Assembly: GCA_023333565.1 (NCBI GenBank)
Contig: JAJKFH010001480.1
Span: 992,001-1,056,000 of the forward strand
Source of the DNA: Puffinus mauretanicus
Lineage: Eukaryota > Chordata > Aves > Procellariiformes > Procellariidae
Direction of reading: 5' to 3'
Length of the DNA stretch: 64,000 nucleotides
Positions 48,991 through 60,606 of the stretch are shown here, piece by piece. The position numbers were made by a program, and so were the translations under genes. Positions within the stretch are counted from its first letter, which is position 1. Every line of letters begins with the position of its first letter. A model generated the notes under the pieces. It was not told the DNA's origin. It ran no database searches and saw nothing but the letters and a program-made list of their open reading frames with translations.

Positions 48991-51900
48991 GTATGCCTTA
49001 GCGAGAGGGGGGTCTTTTGGAAGAAGCAGGAGTGAGCGGGAGCAGGTTTTGCCGGTAGGGTTTCGAGGTCCCTGCAGGGGGGTCTGTCAGGCAGCCCTGG
49101 GGGCTGCGGTGAGGGTGCCCCCCGGTGCAGGGACCGATCTCCTCCCCGGTAACACTCCCCCCCCCCCAAGGAACGCCTGAGTCCCTACTGCACGGGTGGG
49201 TCTGCAGTACTAGCGGCGAACTTTGGCCTGGCTGGGGGGGAGCGGTCCTGATCGGTTTAGGTGAGGTTTTAAAATGTCTCTCAGGAAGTCAGTTTGGGAA
49301 AATAATTCTGAAATCAGTGATAAGCAATGAATGCAAAAAAAAAAAGCAAGAGAAAGAATGATTCCTCTTAAGGGGAAAAAAAGCTTGCCTAGGAAAAAGC
49401 ATGTTGCATAGGCAAGTGAGCAGTGAATGCTGACTCTGGAGGTGAGGGACAGTGAAGACTGAGCCCTGTCCAGGATGTGCTTTGGCAGTTGGAGATTTCA
49501 CTGCCTGGGAACTGCAAATCTTTTCTTATTTTGAATGTGACTGCCAGAAGGTTTAAATGCTTTTCAGTCTAAAAACTAACTGCTGTAAAAATATATAAGA
49601 TGTTGTTCAACATTTTCACACGTTGTTAGTTGCAACAGTTCTGAATGTAAGTAAAAAAAAATCCCAATTTTAATTGGAGAAAGGTTTCTCTGCTATTTGA
49701 ATGTGAAAAAAATGTTCAATAACTATAGTAGACTCCTATATCTAAGGTACTGAGGGATTTTTACCAGGACATTTTCTAAGAATTTTTAATTCTACTTTCA
49801 GGCTTTGTTTTCCCAATATAAACTCAGACTCCTTTGGTTTAAGGAGTAGCATCTTGTAGCATCTTAGTGCCTTCCAGGTGCATTTTTGTCTCCGTTACTT
49901 TGAAACTGAGCTTCATGAGCGTCAAGCTGTGTGTTCCTTATAGAAATTAAAAAGATGGAGAAATACAAAGTGTAGAAGCAGAGAGACATGACATGAAGGT
50001 TAACTTCTGTCAACAATAAACTGGATTGCAGCCAGGAGCCTGGCATCGCTTGTAGTTAGGAGAACATCTAAGACATGGGAAGGCAACAGTTCTTCAGCTG
50101 CACGCGCACACACCCAACTGGCCTGCCTTCAACATAGCTCTCCACTTCTGTTGTGGATTAACGGCACTCCAACATTTTGTGCTTATTGGTAGTTCTTGAT
50201 GAAATACTCCTTATTATGCAGCCTGTTAATTATATGATGGGTCTAACATCAGTAAGTTTATCACTAACTTAGTTTATCAGGTTTCAGTAAATTTGTCAAA
50301 GTCCACTGAGCAAAAGTTGCACAAGAAATAACTGCTACATCTCTGCTGTGGAGTCTGAGCATGGTAACAGAGGAATGAGGGCTTAATGTGGAATGAAGAA
50401 TTGGGATGGATGGGCTGCATTCCAAGTTATGCTACAGCCCTTCAGTATGCTTTTTGGTGACCTGTGTTTAATGTATTTTTCGATTTCCTCTACTGCATCC
50501 TATTTCCAGTACCTTTAGATATGTAGGTAGATAGATATATAAAAAGACTTATACATGTGAGTGTGTACGTGTGTGTGTGTGTGTATATATATACATCTCA
50601 TTAATGATATTAAACTTCTAAAAAGACACAGCAGAGATACTGCTCTTGTATTAACAATCATTTGTATAAAGAAGATCTGATTAACTTTGCAGTCCTTGTC
50701 TTTAAAGAGCATGATTCTTAACACCATCTTTCTGATGGATGATGTTCTTCTAAGGTCATAATGTCCATCCAGTTATGCACTTAGGTATGCAGAAACCTGA
50801 ATGACTTTAGGCACACACTCAGATCTCTGCTGAATCGGAGATTAAAGAGTAGGTACGATTGACCCTAGTTATAGGATACATCTGCAGTTAAAGTGTGATT
50901 GGGGTTTGTGTAGTTGAAGTTTCTCTGAGCTTCACTCATGCATTTGACTACAGTAGAAGTATACCCTTTCGTTGGTAAATTGTTAATAGTCTTAGTGAAC
51001 GGAGGATTCCACTGGTAAGCATACCAAGAGAAGAAAGTTGAGGAGCAGAGAAGGGGACCCAATAAGACTGCTGCAGGTGTTGATCTGGCAGTGGTATCAG
51101 AAGGCTTCAGCTTGTTTTTTCCCCAATTATTTGTGATTTAGGACTGTCAAACGCCTTTGCTGGGATAAATGTTTCGTTGTGTCATTTGCTTTGTAATAAG
51201 CGGTAAAAGACAATCTCTTTTTTTTTTTAGAGAGCTCATAACTTCTTGTTGCATGGTTCTCTGTGCATTTTCTTGTGGAAGGGAAGAGATAAGAAAAATA
51301 GCGTTGACACACCACATCACTTTCAGAAGAATCTTTCTGTAATTTCTTTGCAAAATATTTTTAATTAGCAGCTGAAGAGAAGTAAATTATATCTCTTCCA
51401 TAATGTTTGCTAGGTAGTTTAAATCTTTGATTTAATCTTTTGATCTCTTTGTGGTAATTAGAGACATTAATAATTGCCAACTCTACTTCAGCAAAAACAC
51501 ATCTGACTATTATATAAAAATGTTTTGCAAATAGCTTGAATTCTGCATTCTTCTGAACTAACCCAGCCAACAGGTCATCCAGGTTATTTTGTGAGAGGAC
51601 AGTGATTGTTCTGGGAATGGAGTGATCAAGGTGGTGTGCTGATGGGCCAAATTCATGACTCCGGGGGAATAATGCCAGAGAACTAGTGTGCAGGGCTTCA
51701 CCTTATAGCTGTAACTCATTTATGGTGCCCATTTGAGAAGAAAATGGTAAATTTACTAATCAGTTTGGTTTTTTTTTTTAATTTTTTTTTTTTTTAAACT
51801 TCATTGCTCTGCAGCCAGGATGTAGATGAAAGGTATTGTCTACCTATCAAACTGGGATGGAATATATATCTGGGCAGGTGCAAAAGATGTTTATTTACTC

Positions 51901-54900
51901 TGCCTCCCCTCTGTGCTATCTGCAGTGTGAAAGCTGTGTAGCTGTGTTTAGTGTTGTGTTGCTGCACTCATGCCTTTTGCCTTTTCAAGAAAGAGGGTTT
52001 ATTACCTCAAAACCAGAACTATGCTAATGTAGCTATGTCTTTCCATAGGTGATCTAATCCCAGGTCTCCCAAGGCATAAGCAGATTGAATGTATGACTGT
52101 GTGTACTTGTGCACGCATAACCTAAGTCCTCTATCTTTCTGAGATACTACTGAAGAAAATGTGAAGTGTGCTTTTAGATTGTTAAATGTTTCGATGAGGA
52201 AACGTTAAACCTAAAATGTCACTTATGTTTTCAGCCAAGCAGTGCTGGTAGACCGGACGATGTACATTGCAGGACAGATAGGTATAGAACCTTCCACTGG
52301 GCAGCTTGTCTCTGGAGGGGCAAAGGAAGAAGCTAAGCAGGTAAGATGTCTTCTAGCAATAAACTTGTAATGGAGTTGGCATGTGCTTAGTTAAACACGG
52401 ACTTATGAGAAATTGAAGAGCCCAAGAGAGTGCATTTCACATCCTCCAAGCTGAGGGAAAAGCAGGAGGAAGTCATTCCATCCTATCCCTGTCACTTTCT
52501 ACTCAAAAACCATGGGAGTCAGGGGAGGAATCTGTATTTCATGTAGGAAAGAACCAATGTTTGTAACAAAGGTTCAGACCCTAGTAAAAACCGTGGCTTT
52601 GAGATAGGGAAAGGTTTGTTCCTCCAGCAGCAAAGAGGTTGTGTGAGGTAATAGGTAGGATGAGATGGCACTGCATCATGCATTTACATCTAATGAATGG
52701 ACGGTTTAATATTTGTGGTTTATTAGAAGCTCCCTTTTATTAATTTACTTTTTAATCTATTTCTGATTTTGCTTACTGATGACAGCTGAAGATTTGCTGG
52801 GTAAACTTATACTATAACATGGATATAGCCAGATTACAACTCATATTTACCTAAATACAACCCAGCTGATACTTAAAGATTTTTGTCTCATTTTTCATTA
52901 GGCTCTAAAAAACATGGGAGAAATCCTGAAAGCTGCAGGCTGTGACTATGGCAATGGTAAGTGTTGCGGTGATGGTGGCAAACAAGTGGTTGTTTTTACC
53001 TACCTGGATTAAAAAAAAAATAATTAAGTGACCTTTTAAAGAAAGAAAAAAACAAAAGCTGTTTGCTAAACATGCAGTTGTTATCAAGAGCTGAAGGAGA
53101 CAAAAGGCATCATGAGTCTGGGTTAAAAAAGAAAAGTAGTAAATCAACGTGCAAGTGTTCAATGGGACACTACTTTTCATCATAAGTTCCTGTCCACAGT
53201 ACTAATATTTTAATTCTAACTGATGAAACTCAGATATAGACAGAGCTGCAGCTGACTACAGACATTTTAAGCACCCTAGACTTTGCTCAAGGTAAAAGCA
53301 GGTCTGTATCAATGGTGTTAATATTCTAGGCACTTTCAGTGCCTTTCTTCAGGAGGACTCTAATAGCGGAGCCAAACCAGGATTAATGTTGGCTTGGGCA
53401 GTCATGGGTAAAAAATTCTAGCATAGACTATATCTTCAGGCCTTTTATGGACTTTTTTTTTGGCAGCAGTTATTATATATGATGTAATTTTTGCCAACAG
53501 TTGGCTTACAACAGCTTTTTTTTGTTTGACCTGCTTATCAGTTCTGTGCCTCTTGGAAGAATTGGGCTTAGAACAATATTTAAGACAGATATTTTCAGAG
53601 CTGGCCAGGAATGTCTAGTTCCTTAAAGTTTTATTATGTACTAGGTATTCAGATATTTTAGATGGTTCTCTAGGTGGTAGCTCTAATGGTCAATATCTGT
53701 TTGCAAAACTTTTCAAAATGTTTAGAATATTTGAGAGAAATTTATGAAATAAAAGCAAGAAATGCACTAAAGATTTTCAACTTTTGTATAAAAGTCAGAG
53801 GTTCAAAATAACTGCAGATACGTAATTTCTAGTTGTGAAGACTACAGTTTTGATGGCAGACATGAAGGACTTCAATGACATTAATGATATTTACAAACAA
53901 TGTAAGTAGATCTTTTCTTTCTGTTTTACCAGCATGGCTTGTGGAACAAACTATATTCACAGTAAGCAAAGTGTTTTAGTGACTCAGATGATGTAGTTCC
54001 AGATTCTTTGAGATTCCAGTAGAAATATAACATTTAAAAAAAAAAAAAAAATTAATTTGCAAGCACCAGATCAAGCACAGCCCAATTTCTTGTGGATTTG
54101 TGTCCTACCATCCCACTAGCTCACTGTCATGTGAAGATCAACTCCTGCTATTCCTACAGGATGATCTTCCATGCCTCTTTAGCTTGATAGATGCTGTGTT
54201 GTCCCTAATATAATTCTACTGTAGGGAGCCTTCAAATGCTTAATTTCCGATTTTGTATCTCCATTTCTTTAAAGTCTGTTTGTATCTTTGAACAATTTGT
54301 GGGTTATTGTTATGGGACAGGGCTCATTTTTTATACGAGGATGAGCCACGCTGCTCCACTTAAGAGAAAAAAAAGAATAATGCTTGGTTAACAAAACTGA
54401 ATGTAGACTGAAATAGGTGATTCCTATTGATGAGCCATATTTTGCAGAAGAATTTGGGAGAGTATGCACAGAAGTTCCTTATTTATATAGCTTTGGGCTT
54501 TAATTAGATAGCAACATCTGGTCTTGGATGAAGTCTTTTATTTATGAGCTATCAGCATAGTCTTCTGCATGTCAAAATGGAATTGTGTGTGCATTTAAGC
54601 AGGGTAAAAAAAACCCAGCTGGATACTTGGTTACTTGTTGCCTCCTACCTGTAGTTCAAGAAAGCAGTTGTTGCTGTTCTTTGATTGTGAGTTATTATCC
54701 TGCCTTGTCAGTGCAGGACCCTGAAATTAACATTTCTGAGCTTAGTGTTAGCTCTCACTAGTAAAACTTTCATTTAATTATGCAAATTCCTTGGAAGTGT
54801 TCAAAGTCAGGTTGGACGGGGCTTTGAGCAACCTGATCTAGTGAAAGATGTCCTTGCCCATGGCAGGGGGGTGGGTTGGACTAGATGATCTTTAAAGGTC

Positions 54901-56092
54901 CCTTCCAACCCAAACTGTTCTATGATTCTATACATTCAGCTCTTATATCTTGACCAATACCCTTTCTGTTTTCTTGCCCCTCTCCCCCGCCCTGTTCTTT
55001 TAATATCCTTGAGTGCCAGGCCTAATTGTGAATAGGTCAAGGAGGAATAGGTCAAGGGCCTATTTTAACTCCGCCTTCCTTTGATATGAATAAGATTGGC
55101 CCCTGCTGACTTTAGGCAAATCTGGGATCTTTGTTCATGACTCTTTTGGCAGGGGCCTGTTTCTCCTTCTTGCTCTGTCTGTGAAAGCCCTCTCCCACTC
55201 TCTGGTCTTTGCAATTGGATGATCACCGTTCTGATTTAATCTTTCTTTTTCAGCCAAGTTGGTGTTAAGGCCATGCAGTGTCAGCAGAGTGCAAGTTATC
55301 ACTGGCCGCTAGGTCACAACTGTAGCTGCCTTCTCGATAGTGAATGGTAGCTTGCTGAGATGTTAGACCAGCCAGTGACCAAAAAAAACCAACAAGGGGG
55401 AAATGATAGCTGGCACAGAAGACTATTTGTCTTGTAGCCTTGAACCTGAAACTGTTCCAATGACTGCATTTTATACAGATTACTTTGAACTGTGTTTTAT
55501 CAAGCGAAGTTCAGTGATTGGTGGATGTTTCTGTTTAAATTACAGTTTTCAAGACAAACTTCCCAGCCAGAGCAGCCTATCAGGTTGCCGCTTTGCCAAA
55601 AGTAAGTGTCACTTTTCTGCCTACAAAAAAATGAATTTTGTGAAGTTCCTTACTGCTGAAGCATTCTGACAGCTTTTCTTATTCTGGAATAGCTTCAATT
55701 GCAATTATTTTAATGAAGACTCTTAGGTATTTAGTTTTTTTCTAATATACCAGTCTTATTCTCACACATGATAAGAGATCTGAATATGAGAGATACATTT
55801 CTTTATGGTGGAAGATGGCTACAACACTAGAAATAAGGGGTTATGATACTTAAGTAAGAGTAAACTGAATTTTCAGTGCTACTTAACATTGCTAAATTAG
55901 TAATACAACTGTCAGAAGTACAATCTCCCTCAAATGTCACTCTGGTCTTACAAGGTTGTTATACATCCACTTGCTTCATAAAATAGGTATATTAAATTCC
56001 TAATATGTTTCCTGCTTCTTTTCTCACAGGGTGCCCGAGTTGAGATTGAAGCTGTTGCCATTCAGGGACCCCTGCAAGATGCTTCAGCCTGA
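48926..56092 (+). CDS. RIDA: RIDA, 2-iminobutanoate/2-iminopropanoate deaminase (complete, six coding exons)
   Basis: RIDA (formerly HRSP12/UK114) hydrolyses reactive enamine/imine intermediates released by PLP enzymes such as threonine dehydratase, giving 2-ketoacids and ammonia. Six exons (48926-48990, 52235-52340, 52902-52956, 53833-53901, 55546-55601, 56030-56092) join in frame to 414 nt. This is 137 residues, the same length as human RIDA. The start MASLVKKIISTAKAP is the family N terminus, and the ATG has G at -3 and +4. Family hallmarks are YIAGQIGIEPSTGQLVSGG, ALKNMGEILKAAGCD, PARAAYQVAALPKGARVEIE and AIQGPL. The ligand-carboxylate arginine is R107, as in human, and the conserved glutamate is in the RVEIE block. 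The last residues, QDASA, differ from the human TTASL tail. All introns are GT-AG. Confidence 0.97.
48991..52234 (+). other. RIDA: RIDA intron 1
   Basis: About 3.2 kb. The first 200 bp are still in the CpG island and the rest is AT-rich. It holds a GT/TA microsatellite at 50556-50594 and T-rich tracts at about 51770-51796. No other gene is seen. Confidence 0.75.
50556..50594. repeat. (GT)n-(AT)n compound microsatellite
   Basis: GTGTGTACGTGTGTG-type repeats pass directly into TATATATATA. Confidence 0.9.
52235..52340 (+). CDS. RIDA: RIDA coding exon 2
   Basis: Acceptor GTTTTCAG, donor CAG|GTAAGA. It encodes QAVLVDRTMYIAGQIGIEP and STGQLVSGGAKEEAKQ. Confidence 0.97.
52902..52956 (+). CDS. RIDA: RIDA coding exon 3
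   Basis: Acceptor TTTCATTAG, donor ATG|GTAAGT. It encodes ALKNMGEILKAAGCDYGN. Confidence 0.97.
53833..53901 (+). CDS. RIDA: RIDA coding exon 4
   Basis: Acceptor AATTTCTAG, donor AAT|GTAAGT. It encodes VKTTVLMADMKDFNDINDIY and KQ. Confidence 0.96.
54036..54051. repeat. A16 homopolymer
   Basis: Sixteen A inside RIDA intron 4, with no recognisable element body upstream. Confidence 0.9.
54791..54932 (+). mobile_element. CR1 LINE, 3'-end fragment (sense to RIDA, intron 4)
   Basis: The fragment opens in frame with LEVFKVRLDGALSNLI and a stop (TAG 54839-54841), the typical C terminus of CR1 ORF2. The CR1 3' UTR follows (GGTTGGACTAGATGATC, CCTTCCAACCC) and the terminal short repeat TTCTATGATTCTAT. 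It is a severely 5'-truncated dead copy of about 140 bp. Confidence 0.9.
55546..55601 (+). CDS. RIDA: RIDA coding exon 5
   Basis: Acceptor TAAATTACAG, donor AAA|GTAAGT. It encodes FKTNFPARAAYQVAALPK, including the ligand-binding R107. Confidence 0.97.
56030..56092 (+). CDS. RIDA: RIDA terminal coding exon 6
   Basis: Acceptor TTCTCACAG. It encodes GARVEIEAVAIQGPLQDASA and ends at TGA 56090-56092. Confidence 0.97.
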   Translation, partial: GARVEIEAVAIQGPLQDASA

Positions 56093-56720
56093 CTATAAAT
56101 AGAGACTGAATATCCTACGACGGCAGTTTTAGATTTAATACTGCTCCCTTACATCCTATTCCTACAATTGACTACCAGCAGTTACATACAGTTGAAATTA
56201 TTAAACTTACTGAGGAAAGGTGCTTTCTTCTGGATTGTGGCCTTGGATTCTCTAAAATACAAGCTTGCAGTGAGTTCTATGCACCCTGAAACCTCCAGGA
56301 GTCCTGCTAAAATCAGCCGAGCTTGATTGCAGGACAGGGCCCTTACTTTGTGATGGTGACTGTATGTTCAGATATTACGTACGCGTTTGGATGAGCGTAT
56401 GACAGTTATACTATGGGTGATCTGGATATGGAAAACTGTAATGATTTGTAATAGTAGGTTTTTAGTAACAATTTTAAATAAGAAAAAATGACAAATGGAA
56501 AAACACACTTGAATTGCTTAGCATACGTTTTCACGTTTGTGTTTCGGGGAATTTTGCTGTATTTGTTTCTGAACTATCTTAAACTCTTTCTTTACAGAAT
56601 AGATTACTGTTGGGACTCACATTTTTTTCATATGGAAGCAATTGCTTAAGAAAGTTAATATTAATTTCAGAAAGAAGAAAATTATGCTTTTCTGAAATAA
56701 AGTGCTAACTTTATAAATCA
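56093..56720 (+). other. RIDA: Probable RIDA 3' UTR
   Basis: Sequence after the stop codon with a canonical AATAAA at 56696-56701. That predicts a 3' UTR of about 620 nt. An earlier ATTAAA near 56200 could give a shorter form. Confidence 0.6.
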
Positions 56721-59700
56721 GCTGTAAATGAATCTCTACCTGTAACCTTTTTCATAACCTTTTTCACAGCAATTCAACTTTTACTATCTTTTGATTTAAA
56801 AAAACAAAACAAAACATCAAAAAATAATCGTGTTTAATGAGAATAAATGATAATTGTACCTGTAAAACTGTGCTTGCCTATTCTGGGAACAATTTTTTCT
56901 TTTCCTGGTTATGCTTTGATACTCCATTACAAAAAAGTCCGTATCTTGCTTATTCAATAAGAAATAATTCAAACCAAAAGAATAGCTTTATTATCTGTCT
57001 CCTAATAGCTAAGGATGAAAATAATCCTCCAAGACAGGAAGCTTTCAGCTACCATGGTATTACAGTTCTTAGTATTTTTCTCTCTGCCGTTAAGGACAGA
57101 AGCATCTGCTTGAGGGGTGATTAAGCAATATTGAGAAGTCAGAGTGGTGATGCTAGTAAGTTATCCCATCCCTCCGCATTTATCTTCTAACCAATTAGAA
57201 ATGGATACCGTGTTTTTAAGGATCTAGTTTGAAAGTCAGCTACCTCATGGTAAAACTGGTTCCCTGTCTTCCCCACAGCCATATGACTAAGCACAGTATT
57301 GGTTTATTCAGTGGGAAATGAGCAGAAATTCTTTTCTGTGGTAGTCTGTCCACCTCAATGTCTTTGTTTTGCTCTCTTCTGTGAAGATGGCCATCCAATT
57401 ACATATGGGATGCTACACACAAAGTAAAACTTTGTGTATCTTCACTTTCTTTGTGTAGAAAATAAAAATAGCTATATACAGCAGCTTGGAGAATGTACCG
57501 TTTCAGTGGTAGAAACATGGACCTGCTTTATCAAATGTACTGTGAGAGGGAATCCTGTAGGCTGCTCCTTCCAGAGGCTGCTGTTTGTATGCCGGTGCGC
57601 CATGACTGCGCACTTCAGAATCTGTTTCTAGTCCGCCTTGTGTGACCAAACTCACTCAATTTTGGTAAGCCACAAAACCAACAGTATAGCAAGGAGAGGG
57701 CGTAATTCTGGTTTGCCACAGGTCAAGTCACAATACTGTGGGTTCAGCTGCCCAACAACTCAAATCCAAACTTCAGTTCTCCTGTGTGTGTATCATTTGT
57801 CTTCTTTGTATAATGCCTATTGATGATCATCTCACACACTTTTAATCAGTTAATGATTTTCATATGATAAACATGCAAGAAAAATCCAATCTGGCAGCAC
57901 TGTGTTGCTGTCTACCTTTGCATGGCACAAGCAGATATTGCCTTGTCTGAAAATCCCCTTGTGTTCAATACCACAGCCACATCATGTGAATCATCTTCCA
58001 TGCTTGGATAAACTGTAAGTGTCCCACTTGTGGTTTTTTACCTTCTGCTTGTCAGCCATGCTTTCCAGCTCTCGTTACTTCAGTTGCACTATTGCAGTAA
58101 TTGTATTTTGTATTTTTCATGCATTCCTGGTATCACTTTAGCATACACCAGAAGGGCAGTTGAAAAGTTGTGAGAACAGTCAATCCTATTTACCCCCTCT
58201 AGGTGTGGTGTGAAGTGGCCATTTCTCCTGCTTTTTGCTGAGCTTGTAAATTGTATCTTTATAGAAAAAAGATTAATAATGAGGTTGTCACAGCAAGTAT
58301 GTACAGATGTATGGATTTTTTACAATATTATCTTGCTTTCCCTTGACAAAACGGGAGATATTTATCTGTATTAGAAGCAACATAATGCTTCTGGTATTTC
58401 AAACAGTGAACTTAAGCAACAACCTTTGAAAAGTACCTGACTTTTCTGCATATAAACTTTCTACACATAAACTTTATTAGTCTTGGCTTCTGCTCTTGTT
58501 CTCTCTCTTCGGCCATACTATTAATGTCTTTTATGCTCTACAGCTCTGACTCAAGAAGCAATCCCACCTAAGAAAACACATGACCAGACATGTTAGGAAG
58601 GAACTAGTACTAACGTGAATATGACTTTCTAGGCAACAGAGCAAATGTTGCTTTACTGTGTCAGTTAAGAATAATGTAATTGAATGGAGTTACATTTAAA
58701 CAGATTCCTAATTTATATTTGTGTTTCTCTGTTACAACTTTGCTCAGATACAATTACTTTGTTGAAATATATTTCACTTATTTCTAGCAGATTTAGTTAA
58801 AGTTCACCTTCAGCAGATTTCGATAGTGTTGAACACGAGCTAATTTCAGCCCTTGTATAATCACTATGGTTATCCCTTCTTACCTCTCACGTTATTCTCT
58901 GCTGCCTTACTTGTGCTATGCTGCCTCTTTGCCAACCTTTAACCTAACACTAGATGGCAGTTTTGATTTTTTTTTTTTTTGGTGTGTGCTGACCACACAC
59001 CATTTGCTGGTATAAGTCCTTTATAGACACTCCTTTGGGTGTCTTCACTAGTACAAAAGGGTGTGAATATACCATTGCTTTCCGCAGTAAGGTACAGTCT
59101 GAGACTGAAATGTAAGTGAAACACCTGAAAAAAAATGCATGCTGGATGCAGCTAACAAGCCACAACACATCACTTCCATTAAAAATGTCTGTATCAGTAA
59201 GTAGGTGCCATTCTGCAAAAAGTCAGGAACTAAAATCCACGTCTAGCTCTACAATTCTTTAGCTTTTAGCTGGAGACCAGTTGCACAGTTTCTTGCATGC
59301 CTCAGATCTAGGTATGTATTCTTCAGGTACCAGAATTCTGGAATAACTGAAATAAACTCTCTTATTTACAGCTGTAACACAGCAGTTCTCAACATAAACA
59401 ATCAGCCTTCCATAGAGATGTTTAAAACTTTTATTTTTTTAAGCAGAGTTATATTATTTGATTCTATTATTTAAGACAGAAAGGCTAAGCCCCATATTCT
59501 CCAATATGAAAAGCAAGTATTGTGGGTATCTCTCAGGTCTTAGTTCAGCAAAGTACACAAACATTTAAGAAATCCTGTTTTAACTAGCTAAGTTAAACTT
59601 AGCTTTTTTTTTGTTTGCTAGACTGAGCCTCTAGCATGCAAAATATGAAATTGCAATTCAGCTTGTGGCAAACTAATTTCACCATTTAAAATGTGTTTCA

Positions 59701-60045
59701 ATTACATGTAACTTTAAAAAAAACCAACAAAACAGGTCCTCTATTTCTGTGAAAGTAAAGCAATACTTAAATTTGCATGTTCTACCAGGTGTTTCTTTTA
59801 AGCAATTTTTTTTCCCCGAAAAGATTATATTCTTTACAGATTAAACAATGCAAAAATAAAGCTCAGTACGTAATTTTAATAAAACTTTGTTCTCTGTTAA
59901 AACATATAACCAAACTTAAACTGCCCTAATCTTCTGCTAGAAGCACCTTGCTCTTGCTGCAGTTTTTACCTGAAAGCAGTTCTGCATTGAGTGAAAGAGC
60001 CAACCCTAGCAGCCAGAATGCCAAGTATCTTCTGGGATCCTAACA
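56721..60045. other. Intergenic, no gene recognised
   Basis: AT-rich DNA downstream of RIDA. Small frames (for example 56837-57124) have no domain or splice support. A T14 tract lies at 58967-58980. Confidence 0.6.
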
Positions 60046-60606
60046 CAATCATAGAATCATTAAGGTTGGAAAAGACCTCTAAGATCACCAAGTCCAACTG
60101 TCAACCCAATACCACCATACCCACTACACCATGTCCCTAAGCACCTCATCTACACGTCTTTTAAATACTTCCAGGGATGGTGACTCAACCACTTCCCTGG
60201 GCAGCCTGTTCCAAGGCCTGACCACTCTTTCAGTAAAGAAGTTTCTCCTAATGTCCAGTCTAAACCTCCCTTGGCGCAACTTGAGGCCATTTCCTCTCGT
60301 CCTATCGCTGGTTACTTGGGAGAAGAGACCAACACCCACCTCGCTACAGCCTCCTTTCAGGTAGTTGTAGAGCACGATGAGGTCTCCCCTCAGCCTCCTC
60401 TTCTCCAGACTAAACAACCCCAGTTCCCCCAGCCGCTCCTCATAAGACTTGTGCTCCAGGCCCTTCACCAGCTTCGTTGCCCGTCTCTGGACACGCTCCA
60501 GCACCTCCATGACCTTCTTGTAGTGAGGGGCCCAGAACTGAACACAGGATTCGAGGTGCGGCCTCACCAGTGCCAAGTACAGCGGCACGATCACCTCCCT
60601 AGTCCT
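60046..60606 (-). mobile_element. CR1 LINE, 5'-truncated copy with open ORF2 C terminus
   Basis: On the - strand the element runs from about 60606 to 60046. The frame encodes the C-terminal part of the CR1 reverse-transcriptase polyprotein ([80 protein letters not shown]), uninterrupted for about 155 residues to TAG near 60124. The short CR1 3' UTR follows and ends in ATGATTCTATGATT. The catalytic RT core and the endonuclease are missing, so it is dead, but the open frame suggests a fairly young insertion. Upstream sequence in the same open frame (a few residues) is unrelated flank. Confidence 0.93.

Larger units (their letters stand above)
48240..49190. other. CpG island spanning the POP1/RIDA 5' ends
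   Basis: Strong rise in G+C and CpG covering POP1 exon 1, the intergenic promoter, RIDA exon 1 and the start of both first introns. It is the only large island in the window, as expected for two housekeeping genes. Confidence 0.85.

Noticed and set aside
55403..55669. 88-codon + strand frame overlapping RIDA exon 5
   Set aside because: It reads the exon in the wrong frame and continues into both introns. The spliced RIDA frame gives the conserved residues.
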